Shown: positions 1 through 7,421 of the stretch, piece after piece
Position numbering within the stretch: position 1 is the first letter of the stretch
Layout: every line of letters begins with the position of its first letter
Origin: Streptomyces fulvoviolaceus
GTDB lineage: Bacteria > Actinomycetota > Actinomycetes > Streptomycetales > Streptomycetaceae
Direction of reading: 5' to 3'
DNA length: 64,000 bases
NCBI RefSeq assembly: GCF_000718165.1
Contig: NZ_JOEY01000004.1
Span: 186,001-250,000 of the forward strand
Made by a program: the position numbers and the translations under genes
The notes under the pieces: model-generated
The model's input: only the letters and a program-made list of their open reading frames with translations
Database searches by the model: none
Told to the model about the DNA's origin: nothing

Positions 1-2
1 CC

Positions 3-842
3 TACCAGGATTCGCGATACGGGTTCGCCACCCGCCGACTGCCGCTCGTGCTCGCTGACGCGCTCATTGCCGCCCAGGCGTACGAGGGCCAAGAGCGCGA
101 GCGGGCACACGAGTTGACGGCGATGACCTACCAGGGCGCCGCCATGGTGCTGACGAAGGTCGGTGAGACCGATCTCGCATGGATCGCTGCCGATCGCGGA
201 CTGGCCGCAGCACAGCAGTCCGGCAACGCGATCGTGACAGGCTCGCTCTTCCGGTCCGTGGCGCATTGCCTGCTGTCCAACGGCCGATTCGATGCAGCCG
301 TTCAGCTTGTCGGCGACGCATCGGACTACCTTCGCCCCGGTCTGAACGACGCTGGCCCACAGTTCCTGTCGATCTACGGAACACTCTTCCTCGCGGGCTC
401 GATGGCCGCAGCCCGTGCAGAGAACCGCGACACCACCCGGGCGTTCCTCGCAGAGGCCGAACAGGCTGCGCGTCAGCTCGGAGGAGATGCCAACCACGTC
501 TGGACCGCTTTCGGCCCTACGAATGTCGCCATTCACCGCGTGGCCACGTCGGCGGAGCTGGGGGACATGCAAGTTGCAGTCGACCTTGGCCCGCAGATCG
601 ACACTAGCGCCCTGCCGGCCGAGCGCCGAACGCGGCACAACCTCGAAGTGGCACGGGCCTTCAGCGCGCACAACCGAGTGGACGAAGCCCTGTCGATGAT
701 CCTCGAAGCAGAGCAGTGGGCCCCGGAGCAGGTGCGGAGCCACTACCTTGCTCGCGAGCTTGTGCTCACCTGGGTCCGGAACCAGCGCGGCCGGCCGAGC
801 CGCGCTATGGCAGAACTGGCGAACCGACTGCACGTCGTCTGA
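3..842 (+). CDS. XRE-family regulator, C-terminal part (5' truncated by window edge)
   Basis: The reading frame is open from the first bases of the window, so the N-terminus, which would carry the helix-turn-helix, lies outside. The visible ~279 residues are helical and tetratricopeptide-like, with runs such as LAWIAADRGLAAA, GSLFRSVAHCLL and RFDAAVQLV. They closely resemble the C-terminal halves of Streptomyces helix-turn-helix regulators that use TPR-like repeats to sense ligands or peptides. The first internal GTG at 48 is probably not the true start, because coding character continues upstream of it. A Nudix hydrolase follows 18 bp downstream on the same strand, a pairing often seen in Streptomyces accessory DNA. 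Family assignment rests on recalled sequence patterns, and the DNA-binding domain itself is not visible. Confidence 0.75.
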   Translation, partial: YQDSRYGFATRRLPLVLADALIAAQAYEGQERERAHELTAMTYQGAAMVLTKVGETDLAWIAADRGLAAAQQSGNAIVTGSLFRSVAHCLLSNGRFDAAVQLVGDASDYLRPGLNDAGPQFLSIYGTLFLAGSMAAARAENRDTTRAFLAEAEQAARQLGGDANHVWTAFGPTNVAIHRVATSAELGDMQVAVDLGPQIDTSALPAERRTRHNLEVARAFSAHNRVDEALSMILEAEQWAPEQVRSHYLARELVLTWVRNQRGRPSRAMAELANRLHVV

Positions 843-860
843 GGTAGGTACGCTCGGCTC

Positions 861-1349
861 ATGGCAGCAGCGAACGAGCACGAAGCGAAGATGGCGCATC
901 CGCGCATGGCCGCGGGTGCGCTCTTTTTTGACTCCGCTGATCGAGTCCTCATGGTCGAGCCCACTTATAAGGACTACTGGGACGTCCCCGGCGGGTACGT
1001 CGAGACTGGCGAATCGCCGCTTCACGCCGCTGTCCGTGAGGTCCGAGAGGAACTAGGCATCGCCGTTTCCCTGGGGCGCTTGCTCGCTGTCGACTGGGCG
1101 CCCAGTGCGGGCGAGGGCGACAAGGTGCTGTACCTCTTCGATGGTGGACAGCTCACCCCCGAGACCTTGGCCCGGATCGCATTGCAGCCCGAGGAGCTGA
1201 AGGGCCACGCGTTCCTGTCGCCAGCCGAGATCAACGAACGTGCCATCCCTCGACTTGCCCGGCGAATCCTCGCCGCAAAGGATGCGCGCACAAAGGCCTA
1301 TCCGATCTACCTGGAACACGGACGGCGACCCGAGGAGGCAGCCGCGTAG
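861..1349 (+). CDS. NUDIX hydrolase
   Basis: This 162-residue protein has a complete Nudix box at about residues 45-67: GGYVETGE followed by REVREELG. This is the Mg-binding helix-loop that hydrolyses nucleoside diphosphates linked to another moiety. The N-terminal half (AAGALFFD, VLMVEPTYK, WDVPGG) matches the usual beta-strand order of the fold. The C-terminal part (FLSPAEIN) is typical of small actinobacterial Nudix proteins of unknown substrate. A GAGGTAGG sequence lies 13 nt before the ATG at 861, a little far, so ATG codons at residues 11 or 17 are alternative starts. It sits directly behind the XRE-type regulator and may be co-transcribed with it. The substrate cannot be deduced. Confidence 0.9.
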   Translation: MAAANEHEAKMAHPRMAAGALFFDSADRVLMVEPTYKDYWDVPGGYVETGESPLHAAVREVREELGIAVSLGRLLAVDWAPSAGEGDKVLYLFDGGQLTPETLARIALQPEELKGHAFLSPAEINERAIPRLARRILAAKDARTKAYPIYLEHGRRPEEAAA

Positions 1350-1360
1350 CCGTCGGCAGC

Positions 1361-2281
1361 TCAGGGGCGCAGCCAGACGCGCCGATGCCGGGCGATGGCA
1401 TAGACCTCCTCCGCTTGGTGCGCGGTGAGCTTGCCCGAGAGCGGACCGAGAGATGACACCTCTCGCTCCTGATAGATCCGTACGGCGTACTGCGTGACGG
1501 CGCGATGCAGTGAGGCCACTCCGACGAACACGAGCGCAGGTTCCACAGGTACGGCAAATGTGCAGTGTCGCTCTAACACCCCTTGTACATAAGCGGCTTC
1601 CGCTTTGCTCGACGCCGCGTACGGCAGCGGTGGTCCGCCATTGACCTTGGCCATCTCGTCGCCGACCCACACCGATGCGCCGGAATGATGCTTGGTGTTG
1701 ATGGTGAATACTCCACCAGGGCCGATCAACAGGTGATCGATGTCGCCACCGTTGCTCTTGGGCACCCCGTGCAGGACCCTCCAGTCATGGGCAGACAGGC
1801 GCCGAAGCTCACGACCTACGCGCCGTTCACCTTCGAGCCCTGTGTACCAGGAGTCCCACTCCGAAGAACGCCTCAGCACCTTGGACCACGCCCGCTGAGC
1901 CGACGATGGGCCGCGAGCCGCGATGGCTTCGAGGAGCACGGCGCCCGGACGGTTCTGCGCCAAGTCATCAGCGACGGTCAGTTCTGGCAGCTTCAGCGGT
2001 CGATCTCGTCGGGAGGCCACGGGCGGCGCTGATCGCGGAGGACGTACCGCCGTTTTCTGCTCAGAAGCTGCAACATGCCTCGACGGCTCGTCGTAGACAG
2101 TCGCTGAGTCGCCCAGGTGCTGACGCAGCAAGACAACAGCCTCATGGCGGTACTTCTGCACCTTGACGGTGATGACCTTCGTAGCGCGATCCGCCCACGC
2201 AACCGTGGTCCCATCCGGCAAATTCACGTACAGCCGATCCCTGCCATGCCGCTTCCACGGGTTCACCGTGAGATCGCTCAT
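1361..2281 (-). CDS. NERD domain-containing protein
   Basis: The start chosen is the ATG opening MSDLTVNPWKRHG (306 aa). An upstream in-frame ATG at 2344 adds 21 atypical residues. Residues 1-65 contain RHGRDRLYVNLPDG and VAWADR, shared with the second NERD-like protein at 15255-16058. The NERD nuclease-related domain spans about residues 148-260. It shows GERRVGRELRRL, then GGDIDHLLIGPGGVF and TINTKHH, the D...(E/N)xK arrangement expected of this restriction-endonuclease-like fold. The C-terminal ~40 residues (LTAHQAEEVYAIARHRRVW) are also shared with the paralog. NERD proteins are associated with DNA processing and mobile elements, but the role here is unproven. It is convergent with the Nudix gene and separated from it by only 11 bp. 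Confidence 0.8.
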   Translation of the reverse strand: MSDLTVNPWKRHGRDRLYVNLPDGTTVAWADRATKVITVKVQKYRHEAVVLLRQHLGDSATVYDEPSRHVAASEQKTAVRPPRSAPPVASRRDRPLKLPELTVADDLAQNRPGAVLLEAIAARGPSSAQRAWSKVLRRSSEWDSWYTGLEGERRVGRELRRLSAHDWRVLHGVPKSNGGDIDHLLIGPGGVFTINTKHHSGASVWVGDEMAKVNGGPPLPYAASSKAEAAYVQGVLERHCTFAVPVEPALVFVGVASLHRAVTQYAVRIYQEREVSSLGPLSGKLTAHQAEEVYAIARHRRVWLRP

Positions 2282-2926
2282 TGACCCGCCCCACATGGAT
2301 GCCATCCCCACACACATGGCATCAGTCGGCGACGAGCCCGGCAAGGGCGCCTTGCGGTCAGACTTTCCCTACTTCATCAAGGCTCGCTGCGCTCGCTCGG
2401 CCGGTGGTCAACGGCGCTCTTCGATCGCTGGCCGCGACTCCCGCCCAAGCGCATCAACAGCCGCTTCCGGCTCGCATGCCGCCGCCACCACGATCCGGCC
2501 TCGGAGAGGGAAAAGAACAACAGCTGCCAAACCCCAACGCTCCCGTTTCAGGGGCCATCACGCACCCCTTTCCACCCAGTTGCCTACACACGTAGGTCGG
2601 ATCACCGAGGGCCGCGCAAGCGCGGCGGCGCCGGCCGGTCGCCGCCGCGCCGCCTCCATGTCTCCGCCACCGGCCGCGCCGCGCCGCCCGTCCGTCGCCA
2701 CACGCAGCGGCCACATACCAACACGGGCACGGGGGCAGATGTGATCCCCAACGGTGCACGTAAAAGACGCTTTGTGCTACCGAAAGAGGCCGGATCGTGG
2801 TGGCGGCGGCACGCGGACCGACGCTGCCAGATACGCAGGCGTTCGAGCGGCGCGACGAGTCGGCGCCAAGCCACCGGCCGGACGGCGGACGCGGCCGTCA
2901 AGGAGGGGAAACCCGACGTGGCCGGG
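2282..2926. other. Gene-free stretch upstream of the NERD gene
   Basis: About 645 bp with no frame that shows normal Streptomyces codon bias or a recognisable product. The stretch is strongly strand-asymmetric: C-rich on the plus strand around 2450-2700, with CG-rich simple-sequence runs near 2620-2700. The part next to 2281 should hold the promoter of the NERD gene. I see no tRNA, no repeat array and no protein remnant that I recognise. Confidence 0.5.
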
Positions 2927-3098
2927 GTGATCGACTCCGTGACTTTAGCCAGCCACTTTGGGGGGAGCCTCGAAGATCATGGCCCCAACGTCGTGCTTTA
3001 ACGGGCAGGTCCACAGACTGCCCGACTCGCCGGAAGCTTACGGGGCCATGATCACTCCCCCCAAAGCAGCTCCCGGCCAAAGTCACTCCATCGATCAC
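2927..3098. repeat. Long imperfect inverted repeat with nested hairpin
   Basis: The left arm (2927-2986) and right arm (3042-3098) are imperfect reverse complements over almost 60 nt. Shared blocks are GTGATCGA, GTGACTTT(A/G)GCC, TTTGGGGGGAG and GATCATGGCCCC. The 55-nt centre contains a second perfect stem, CGGGCAG (3002-3008) with CTGCCCG (3018-3024). The whole could extrude as a large cruciform or fold as a long RNA hairpin. There is no transposase inside. A MITE-like remnant, the paired ends of a lost insertion sequence, or a structured non-coding element are all possible. Confidence 0.8.
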
Positions 3099-3108
3099 GT
3101 GGGTGACC

Positions 3109-3384
3109 TCAGGCCTCAGCCTTGGTCTGCTCGATCCGGAATGGTCCGGCTGCCCCGGCGCCAAAGAGCACCGTCTCCGTCCCTCTCTTGCACTCAGTCA
3201 TCACACTTACCGGGTGTCCGCCGAACTTCTCCAAGGCGTTGACAGCCTGCGCCCACAGCTCTTGCTGAGACTCCTCGGGCACCGGCCGAAACGGATCAGA
3301 GGTCAAGTGCTGAGCAGCCCCCTGGTACATACGCCGCACTGGACGCCATTCGTCACCCACCAACACTTCCAGTCGCACGTTCAT
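3109..3384 (-). CDS. Small hypothetical protein
   Basis: I do not recognise this 91-residue protein. The chosen start is the ATG of MNVRLEVLVGDEWRP, preceded by GGTAAG, a weak ribosome binding site. The frame is open further upstream, but those residues look like non-coding translation. The sequence is soluble and mixed, with an N-terminal beta-like stretch, a central helix (ESQQELWAQAVNALEKFG) and a beta-rich end. There is no signal peptide or membrane segment. It could be a small island-encoded accessory protein. The right arm of the large inverted repeat ends only 10 bp beyond its stop codon. Confidence 0.5.
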   Translation of the reverse strand: MNVRLEVLVGDEWRPVRRMYQGAAQHLTSDPFRPVPEESQQELWAQAVNALEKFGGHPVSVMTECKRGTETVLFGAGAAGPFRIEQTKAEA

Positions 3385-3619
3385 ACTTACCAGCATCCGC
3401 CGACAGGGGACGCTCCGCATAGTCTCGGGCCGTCTCGGGGCCGTCGGAGGGTGCTCAACGACGACCAACGCTGACAACCATCGACAGCTAGGTCGCAGCG
3501 TTGATCGATTACGCGGTCGCAGGTCAGAGACCCGGACCTTCACTTCTTCGGCTACTGAGCACACTCAGCGGCGTTTAACTCACCCATCCACCTAGCGTGA
3601 TCTTCGGCAGAGCAGGAGG

Positions 3620-4243
3620 TCATCGGGCCATAAAGCGCGGCCCATCCGGATCGAAGTAGCCGTCTGCCGCGACTGCAGGTCCTGCCTCCATCGCCGTCTG
3701 GTATCCCTCTTCGACGATCGCAGCGAACTCGGCAGCCTTCGCTTTCCGCCCCCCGACCGTCATATGCGGCCAATGATTGCGCGCATTCCGCCAGTGCAGT
3801 CGCCCTATCTCACCTCTGAAGTGCTGATCAAGGATGTACCGAAGCGTGGAAGCGTCTACATCGCCGAGCAGGTAAGCCGCATGCCACCTGCCCATGATCA
3901 GGTTGGTGTAGATGACTTGCCGGTACCGCTCAAATGTCATCGGAACATCTGGTGGCTCCCAGCAAGCGGCTAGATCGCGATCTTCCATCGCCAAGTAGAT
4001 CATCTCCCGATGAGTAGCCCTATCGCGCTCATCCCTGACCACCTTCGTCTGCTGCGCTTGGTAGAAGAGCGAACCTGCTACACCTGTCAGCGCCATCCCA
4101 GACATCAGCACCGACGCAGCACTAAATGCCTGGATGGTGTCGCTGATCAGAATGAAAGGTGCCGCCAGAAGAGCAGCAACGAACAGCAACGTCACCGCCG
4201 AGACGACCACTAGTCGACGGGAGCCCCTCGGACTAAAACCCAC
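3620..4243 (-). CDS. DUF6082-family membrane protein
   Basis: The protein begins with two membrane segments (about residues 10-32 and 38-58, the latter starting after DTIQAFSAAS). A cytoplasmic helical domain follows with YLAMEDRDLAACW, RYRQVIYTNLIMGRW and DQHFRGEIGRLHWRNAR. This pattern is characteristic of the Streptomyces DUF6082 family, which has no assigned function. I place the start at the GTG of MGFSPRGSRR because a run of nine Gs sits about 4 nt before it. The frame stays open to a TTG at 4312, giving a 230-residue alternative. Family members are often found in accessory DNA. No catalytic motif is visible. Confidence 0.75.
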   Translation of the reverse strand: MGFSPRGSRRLVVVSAVTLLFVAALLAAPFILISDTIQAFSAASVLMSGMALTGVAGSLFYQAQQTKVVRDERDRATHREMIYLAMEDRDLAACWEPPDVPMTFERYRQVIYTNLIMGRWHAAYLLGDVDASTLRYILDQHFRGEIGRLHWRNARNHWPHMTVGGRKAKAAEFAAIVEEGYQTAMEAGPAVAADGYFDPDGPRFMAR

Positions 4244-4487
4244 TACCCCCCCCCAATTCTGCACTGTCCAGACCAATACTCGCCGTGCGGAGAGCCGCAC
4301 ACAACGAGTCAAACGCCCGTGCCAAAGCCGCGCCAGATCGGGCGGGGAACCACGGGGAACATCGAGGATCAGCAGGCGCCGCCAAGGAGATCAGCGCAGG
4401 GCAGGAACGTGCAGGCCAGCCGCCATGTGATCCAACCTCGCTCTTAAAGCGGGTGTCTTAGGGGCCAGCCCCCGGCACACTTCAAGC

Positions 4488-5063
4488 ATGACCGCAGAGC
4501 AGGCGACCGTGATCGCCGCCTTGATAGGTGTCGTGGGTGTGCTTGCTGGCGTCTGCTTCGGGCGTTGGCAGGTTCGGGACGAGGCGGTAGTGGAGCACGA
4601 GCAATGGCTCCGAGGGCAACGGCAGGAAGCCTTTACAGTTCTTCTCGCTTCCTGGGACGCAAGCATCTTGAAACTTATCGATCTACCACCCTCAAACGAC
4701 GAGGAGTGGGATCATCGAGAGGCCACATACGAGGGCGATCTAATCGAGGCGACGGAAGAGTACATCTGGAACAAGTCCCTCAAGATCAAGGGGGACCTCG
4801 ACCAGCCCCTTGAGCGAGTACAACTGCTGGGTCCCAACATCGTTGATGCGGCATGTGTCGCCCTCGCCGGCACGGCGGAGACGGTAGTCCAAAAAGTTCG
4901 TCAGGTCCGGTTTCCGCTGGACGAAGCAGCCACTGAGGAACTGGACGAGCTGCGAGAACGCGCCGATGCAGCACGCACAGTGTTCTTCAACGCCGCTCGC
5001 CAGGTAATCCACACCCCGCCGAGCCCAAGGCAGAGAAAGTGGATCTTCGGACGGATAGCATGA
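4488..5063 (+). CDS. Hypothetical protein with N-terminal membrane anchor
   Basis: This 191-residue protein opens with one hydrophobic helix (about residues 7-24, ATVIAALIGVVGVLAGVCFG) directly after the ATG, followed by the basic/aromatic GRWQVRDE. The remainder is a charged helical, probably cytoplasmic domain. It includes EHEQWLRGQRQEAFTVLLASW and a probable coiled coil near residues 150-170 (DEAATEELDELRERADAART). Such short-anchor, helical-tail proteins are common next to XRE regulators in Streptomyces, but I cannot name a family. It is divergent from the DUF6082 gene, with 244 bp between the two starts that should hold both promoters. Confidence 0.65.
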   Translation: MTAEQATVIAALIGVVGVLAGVCFGRWQVRDEAVVEHEQWLRGQRQEAFTVLLASWDASILKLIDLPPSNDEEWDHREATYEGDLIEATEEYIWNKSLKIKGDLDQPLERVQLLGPNIVDAACVALAGTAETVVQKVRQVRFPLDEAATEELDELRERADAARTVFFNAARQVIHTPPSPRQRKWIFGRIA

Positions 5064-5284
5064 TGCGTCTCGGCTCCTCGCTGCGATACAGCAATGAAGT
5101 ACAGCAACCGCAACGACCAGTTCGGTGCAAGGGCAACCGCCCCTGACCCATGCACGCCCCATACGACCGTCAATGACCGCTCCACACAGAGCTACGGATC
5201 AGAAGGTGCCCGTGCCCCTGCCGTGCCCGATCGACCGGTAATTGGCGGGGAACCACGGTGGTTGACGGACAGAGCACACGAGAA

Positions 5285-5317
5285 CGGCCCCCGACCGAGT
5301 TACCTGGTCGGGGGCCG
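5285..5317. terminator. Perfect 12-bp stem-loop
   Basis: CGGCCCCCGACC (5285-5296) and GGTCGGGGGCCG (5306-5317) form a perfect 12-bp stem with a 9-nt loop. It lies immediately 3' (on the minus strand) of a tRNA-Ser-like 3' fragment, the normal position of a tRNA terminator. There is no clear T-tract, as is usual for Streptomyces. It occupies the otherwise gene-free interval 5064-5445. Confidence 0.7.
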
Positions 5318-5367
5318 CTGGAGTTTGAACCCACGGTGACTTGCGCCACAACGGTTTTCGAGATCGG
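5318..5367 (-). other. tRNA-Ser(CGA)-like 3' fragment, candidate attachment-site remnant
   Basis: On the minus strand this reads CTCGAAA (a Ser CGA anticodon loop), an anticodon 3' side, a long variable arm containing GGCGCAAGTC, and GTGGGTTCAAACTCC, a T-arm. The 5' half of a tRNA is missing and the anticodon stem does not pair with the DNA upstream. Such 3' halves are the usual scar of tyrosine-recombinase integration into a tRNA gene. The T-stem is imperfect and the acceptor end merges with the hairpin, so this is a relic, not a functional tRNA. The identification comes from pattern recognition only. Confidence 0.5.
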
Positions 5368-5445
5368 TGAATGTCGACACCAGATGAAGGCTTGGCTCGG
5401 CCATTGAGACTCCACCAACCTACGAAGCAAGGCCTGTTGGCCAGC

Positions 5446-5829
5446 CTAATCCGTGTTGGCATGGTAGAGAACTACGATGTCTGACACCGACACGGCCGCG
5501 CCGACACCACCACCCTCGCCCTTAATTATAAGAATGTTCTTGGATTCTCTGACCGCGTGAGCATCTAAGACTTCATGCCACGAACGAAGCGCATCCAAGT
5601 CTGACCGCGATTCTAGCGAGAAGTTGATTGAAAGCCCGGGGTTGTCGTTTATCTGCATGGTGAGGGATATGTTCCCAGACATCGCCACCTTGAACATCAG
5701 AACGGACTTCCGTTCAGGGTCCAGATCGGGCAAGTCGAAGGTGCGCGTGGTTCTGTTGCTGGTCGAATCTGGTAGACGAAAAGCGTCGTCTGTACCTCCA
5801 ACAGCAACGAATTGGGCGAACTGCGCCAT
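5446..5829 (-). CDS. Unrecognised small protein
   Basis: This 127-residue protein starts MAQFAQFVAVGGTDDAFRLP. It has no signal peptide or membrane helix and looks beta-rich, with alternating hydrophobics such as SVLMFKVAMSGNISLTMQIN and a C-terminal VSVSDIVVLYH. Its base composition is visibly AT-richer than the Streptomyces core, with codons such as TTG, ATA and AAT. This suggests a foreign origin within the island. A GGGGAGCGATCA sequence precedes the ATG on the minus strand. A jelly-roll or beta-sandwich fold is a guess. I know of no family. Confidence 0.6.
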   Translation of the reverse strand: MAQFAQFVAVGGTDDAFRLPDSTSNRTTRTFDLPDLDPERKSVLMFKVAMSGNISLTMQINDNPGLSINFSLESRSDLDALRSWHEVLDAHAVRESKNILIIKGEGGGVGAAVSVSDIVVLYHANTD

Positions 5830-6412
5830 TGATCGCTCCCCTTACTTCGATTGGAGGCCGAGCCGTCGTAGGCAACGGCGGACCGCGGAGTTGCCCTGCG
5901 ACAGTGTCTCTGGGCGCGGCAAGTCTCGAATCTACTCGCACGAGAGGGCCCTCAACAGGGGCCACGCGGGCCCAATTGAGGAAACGAGACGCTTCACAGC
6001 CCTAGCTGCACAACAGTGAATTATAGTAGCCACAGCGGTCCGTCTCGCCTCTATAATGCCGATTGGCAACCCGGCGGCGACTCGTGTAGTCGGGAGTATC
6101 CTTCTGGCATAAGCCACGGATTAGAAACTCTCACATTCGAGTTCTATCGAGCACGCCAGTCGAGGCCCTCCGTGGATCATCCAGGGGGCCTCTCGCCTGC
6201 AGGGCAGTATCTCGCAACTTCAACTTGTGCATCCTGAGCTACGAAGCCACTCACAGGCCACACGACGCTCAACCCCCTCTTTGGATCGCACGGGTAGATC
6301 AATAATTCTGCACCTAAAAGTAACAAGAAGCGCTCAGAAGGTTGACGCTATCTTTAACTGAGTGCAGCCTTGGGTCGCTCAAGCTAGGCAAAATCTAATT
6401 GGAAGGTGAAAA
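5830..6412. other. AT-enriched gene-free interval
   Basis: About 580 bp between two divergently transcribed orphan genes. Its composition is clearly less GC-rich than the flanks, for example around 6000-6060 and 6290-6400. I see no convincing open frame, tRNA or repeat. It must contain the promoters of both neighbours. The stretch ends in a good ribosome binding site (GGAAGGTGAAAAATG) for the gene at 6413. Confidence 0.5.
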
Positions 6413-6940
6413 ATGGATCAGGAAGCTGTTGGTGCTGCAACTCCGGAGGTCGGAACCGAGATAAAATTCCCTGGCAATGTACTTAGGGTTCGCTATTCTA
6501 TCGGGGCGTATATGCGGTGGGACGAACCTGGCCGATTCGGCGTTGTAGCGCAGCGAACAATCGGGCTTGCGCCTCCTGCACCCCAATGGCCAAATGTCTG
6601 CACTCCAACGCGGCTTCTCGACCTAATGGGCTACGCCACGACGGGATCTGACGGTTCGACGATCGTACATGTGCGTAACTTCGTCTGCTGGGACGAATGG
6701 AAGATTGCGTCAGAAGACGAGGTCTGGGTTACAGCTACGGCCCGGTCCGACGATCCCGTGTTCTTAACTCATGTGGTTCAGGTGCCGCCACCCGTGCTGC
6801 CCGGTCCACCACCACCGCCGACCGAGGTCGACCTACAGATACGGATCTTTTCCTGGGATGGATCCGGACAGCCCAAGCCAAATGTCAATTTCACATGGCG
6901 AGCTGTTTTGAGTGTGTCTCTTCCGAGCGGGGAGGGGTAG
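6413..6940 (+). CDS. Unrecognised protein with proline-rich linker
   Basis: This 175-residue protein has a strong ribosome binding site (GGAAGG, 7 nt before ATG). Residues 1-120 look like a compact beta-rich domain containing several tryptophans (YMRWDEPGRFGVV, VCWDEWKIASEDEVWV). A proline linker of about 14 residues (VPPPVLPGPPPPPTEV) leads to a short beta-type C-terminal piece (DLQIRIFSWDG, VNFTWRAVLSVSLP). There is no signal peptide or membrane helix. Codon use is AT-richer than in the chromosome core. It could be a secreted, toxin-like or phage-related structural protein, but I cannot assign a family. Confidence 0.6.
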   Translation: MDQEAVGAATPEVGTEIKFPGNVLRVRYSIGAYMRWDEPGRFGVVAQRTIGLAPPAPQWPNVCTPTRLLDLMGYATTGSDGSTIVHVRNFVCWDEWKIASEDEVWVTATARSDDPVFLTHVVQVPPPVLPGPPPPPTEVDLQIRIFSWDGSGQPKPNVNFTWRAVLSVSLPSGEG

Positions 6941-6970
6941 TACATAGCGGAATCCAACCGGAACGACTGT

Positions 6971-7084
6971 GTGGCCCTACTCGAAGAAGCGTGCCTCATG
7001 CTCTATTCCTGGGTGGCCGCCCCTGCACACGAGCCCGACATGGCGCCACGCGCTGACGCAGTCGCTCGGGCTGAGCGCGTCTGA
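6971..7084 (+). pseudogene. Possible gene relic (about 37 codons)
   Basis: A short frame directly after the previous gene reads VALLEEACLMLYSWVAAPAHEPDM... and ends at a TGA at 7082-7084. Its amphipathic helix-like character looks more protein-like than random. There is no good start or ribosome binding site, so it may be the 3' remnant of a gene truncated at the island boundary, just before the tRNA scar. Low confidence. Confidence 0.25.
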
Positions 7085-7191
7085 CCACGAGGAGACTGGC
7101 GGCGAGGCTGTGGACCATTCGTGGACCGGTCACCCGATAATCGGTGCGCGCAGAGGCAGTGACCTGTGCACATGTCTGAGACCGAAGCGCC

Positions 7192-7234
7192 CTCCGGAGC
7201 CGTGTGCGCAGGTTCGAATCCTGCCGGGGGCACC
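7192..7234 (+). other. tRNA-Arg(CCG) 3' half, candidate island attachment site
   Basis: The sequence starts at an anticodon loop CTCCGGA (anticodon CCG). It continues with a T-arm of perfect geometry (GCAGG, TTCGAAT, CCTGC at 7208-7224) and an acceptor 3' strand CGGGGGC plus discriminator A. No D-arm or 5' acceptor strand lies upstream, and the anticodon stem mismatches, so the gene is only a 3' half. This is the classic product of integration into the 3' end of a tRNA gene. The intact tRNA-Arg would then lie at the other end of the element, left of position 1. The change from AT-richer orphan genes to normal chromosome at this point agrees. Confidence 0.75.
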
Positions 7235-7250
7235 CTTTCTGAGGTGCCTA

Positions 7251-7290
7251 AAGACCCCGTGAACAGCAGAGATGCTGAGTGCGGGGTCTT
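7251..7290 (+). terminator. Hairpin after the tRNA-Arg fragment
   Basis: AAGACCCCG (7251-7259) pairs perfectly with CGGGGTCTT (7282-7290) across a 22-nt loop. The stem sits 16 nt beyond the tRNA 3' end, as expected for the original terminator of the tRNA-Arg gene. It was presumably left in place when the element integrated. Confidence 0.6.
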
Positions 7291-7421
7291 CGCGTGTGTG
7301 CAGCCGTGTGCCGCTCTTAGGATCTACGGCGGCTAAGGGCCGTCCCGTAGAGATCCGACTGAGCACCTCGAGCCTGAAGACCGTTGCCAATGAATCCGAG
7401 GTAGGGCGCCGGCACGTAGCC

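Noticed and set aside
3384..3564. N-terminal extension of the small hypothetical gene at 3109-3384
   Set aside because: The extra 60 codons read as Arg/Pro-rich non-coding sequence with no ribosome binding site. The internal ATG has better context.
7192..7234. Annotation as a functional tRNA-Arg gene
   Set aside because: The D-arm and 5' acceptor strand are missing and the anticodon stem does not pair. Only the 3' half is present.
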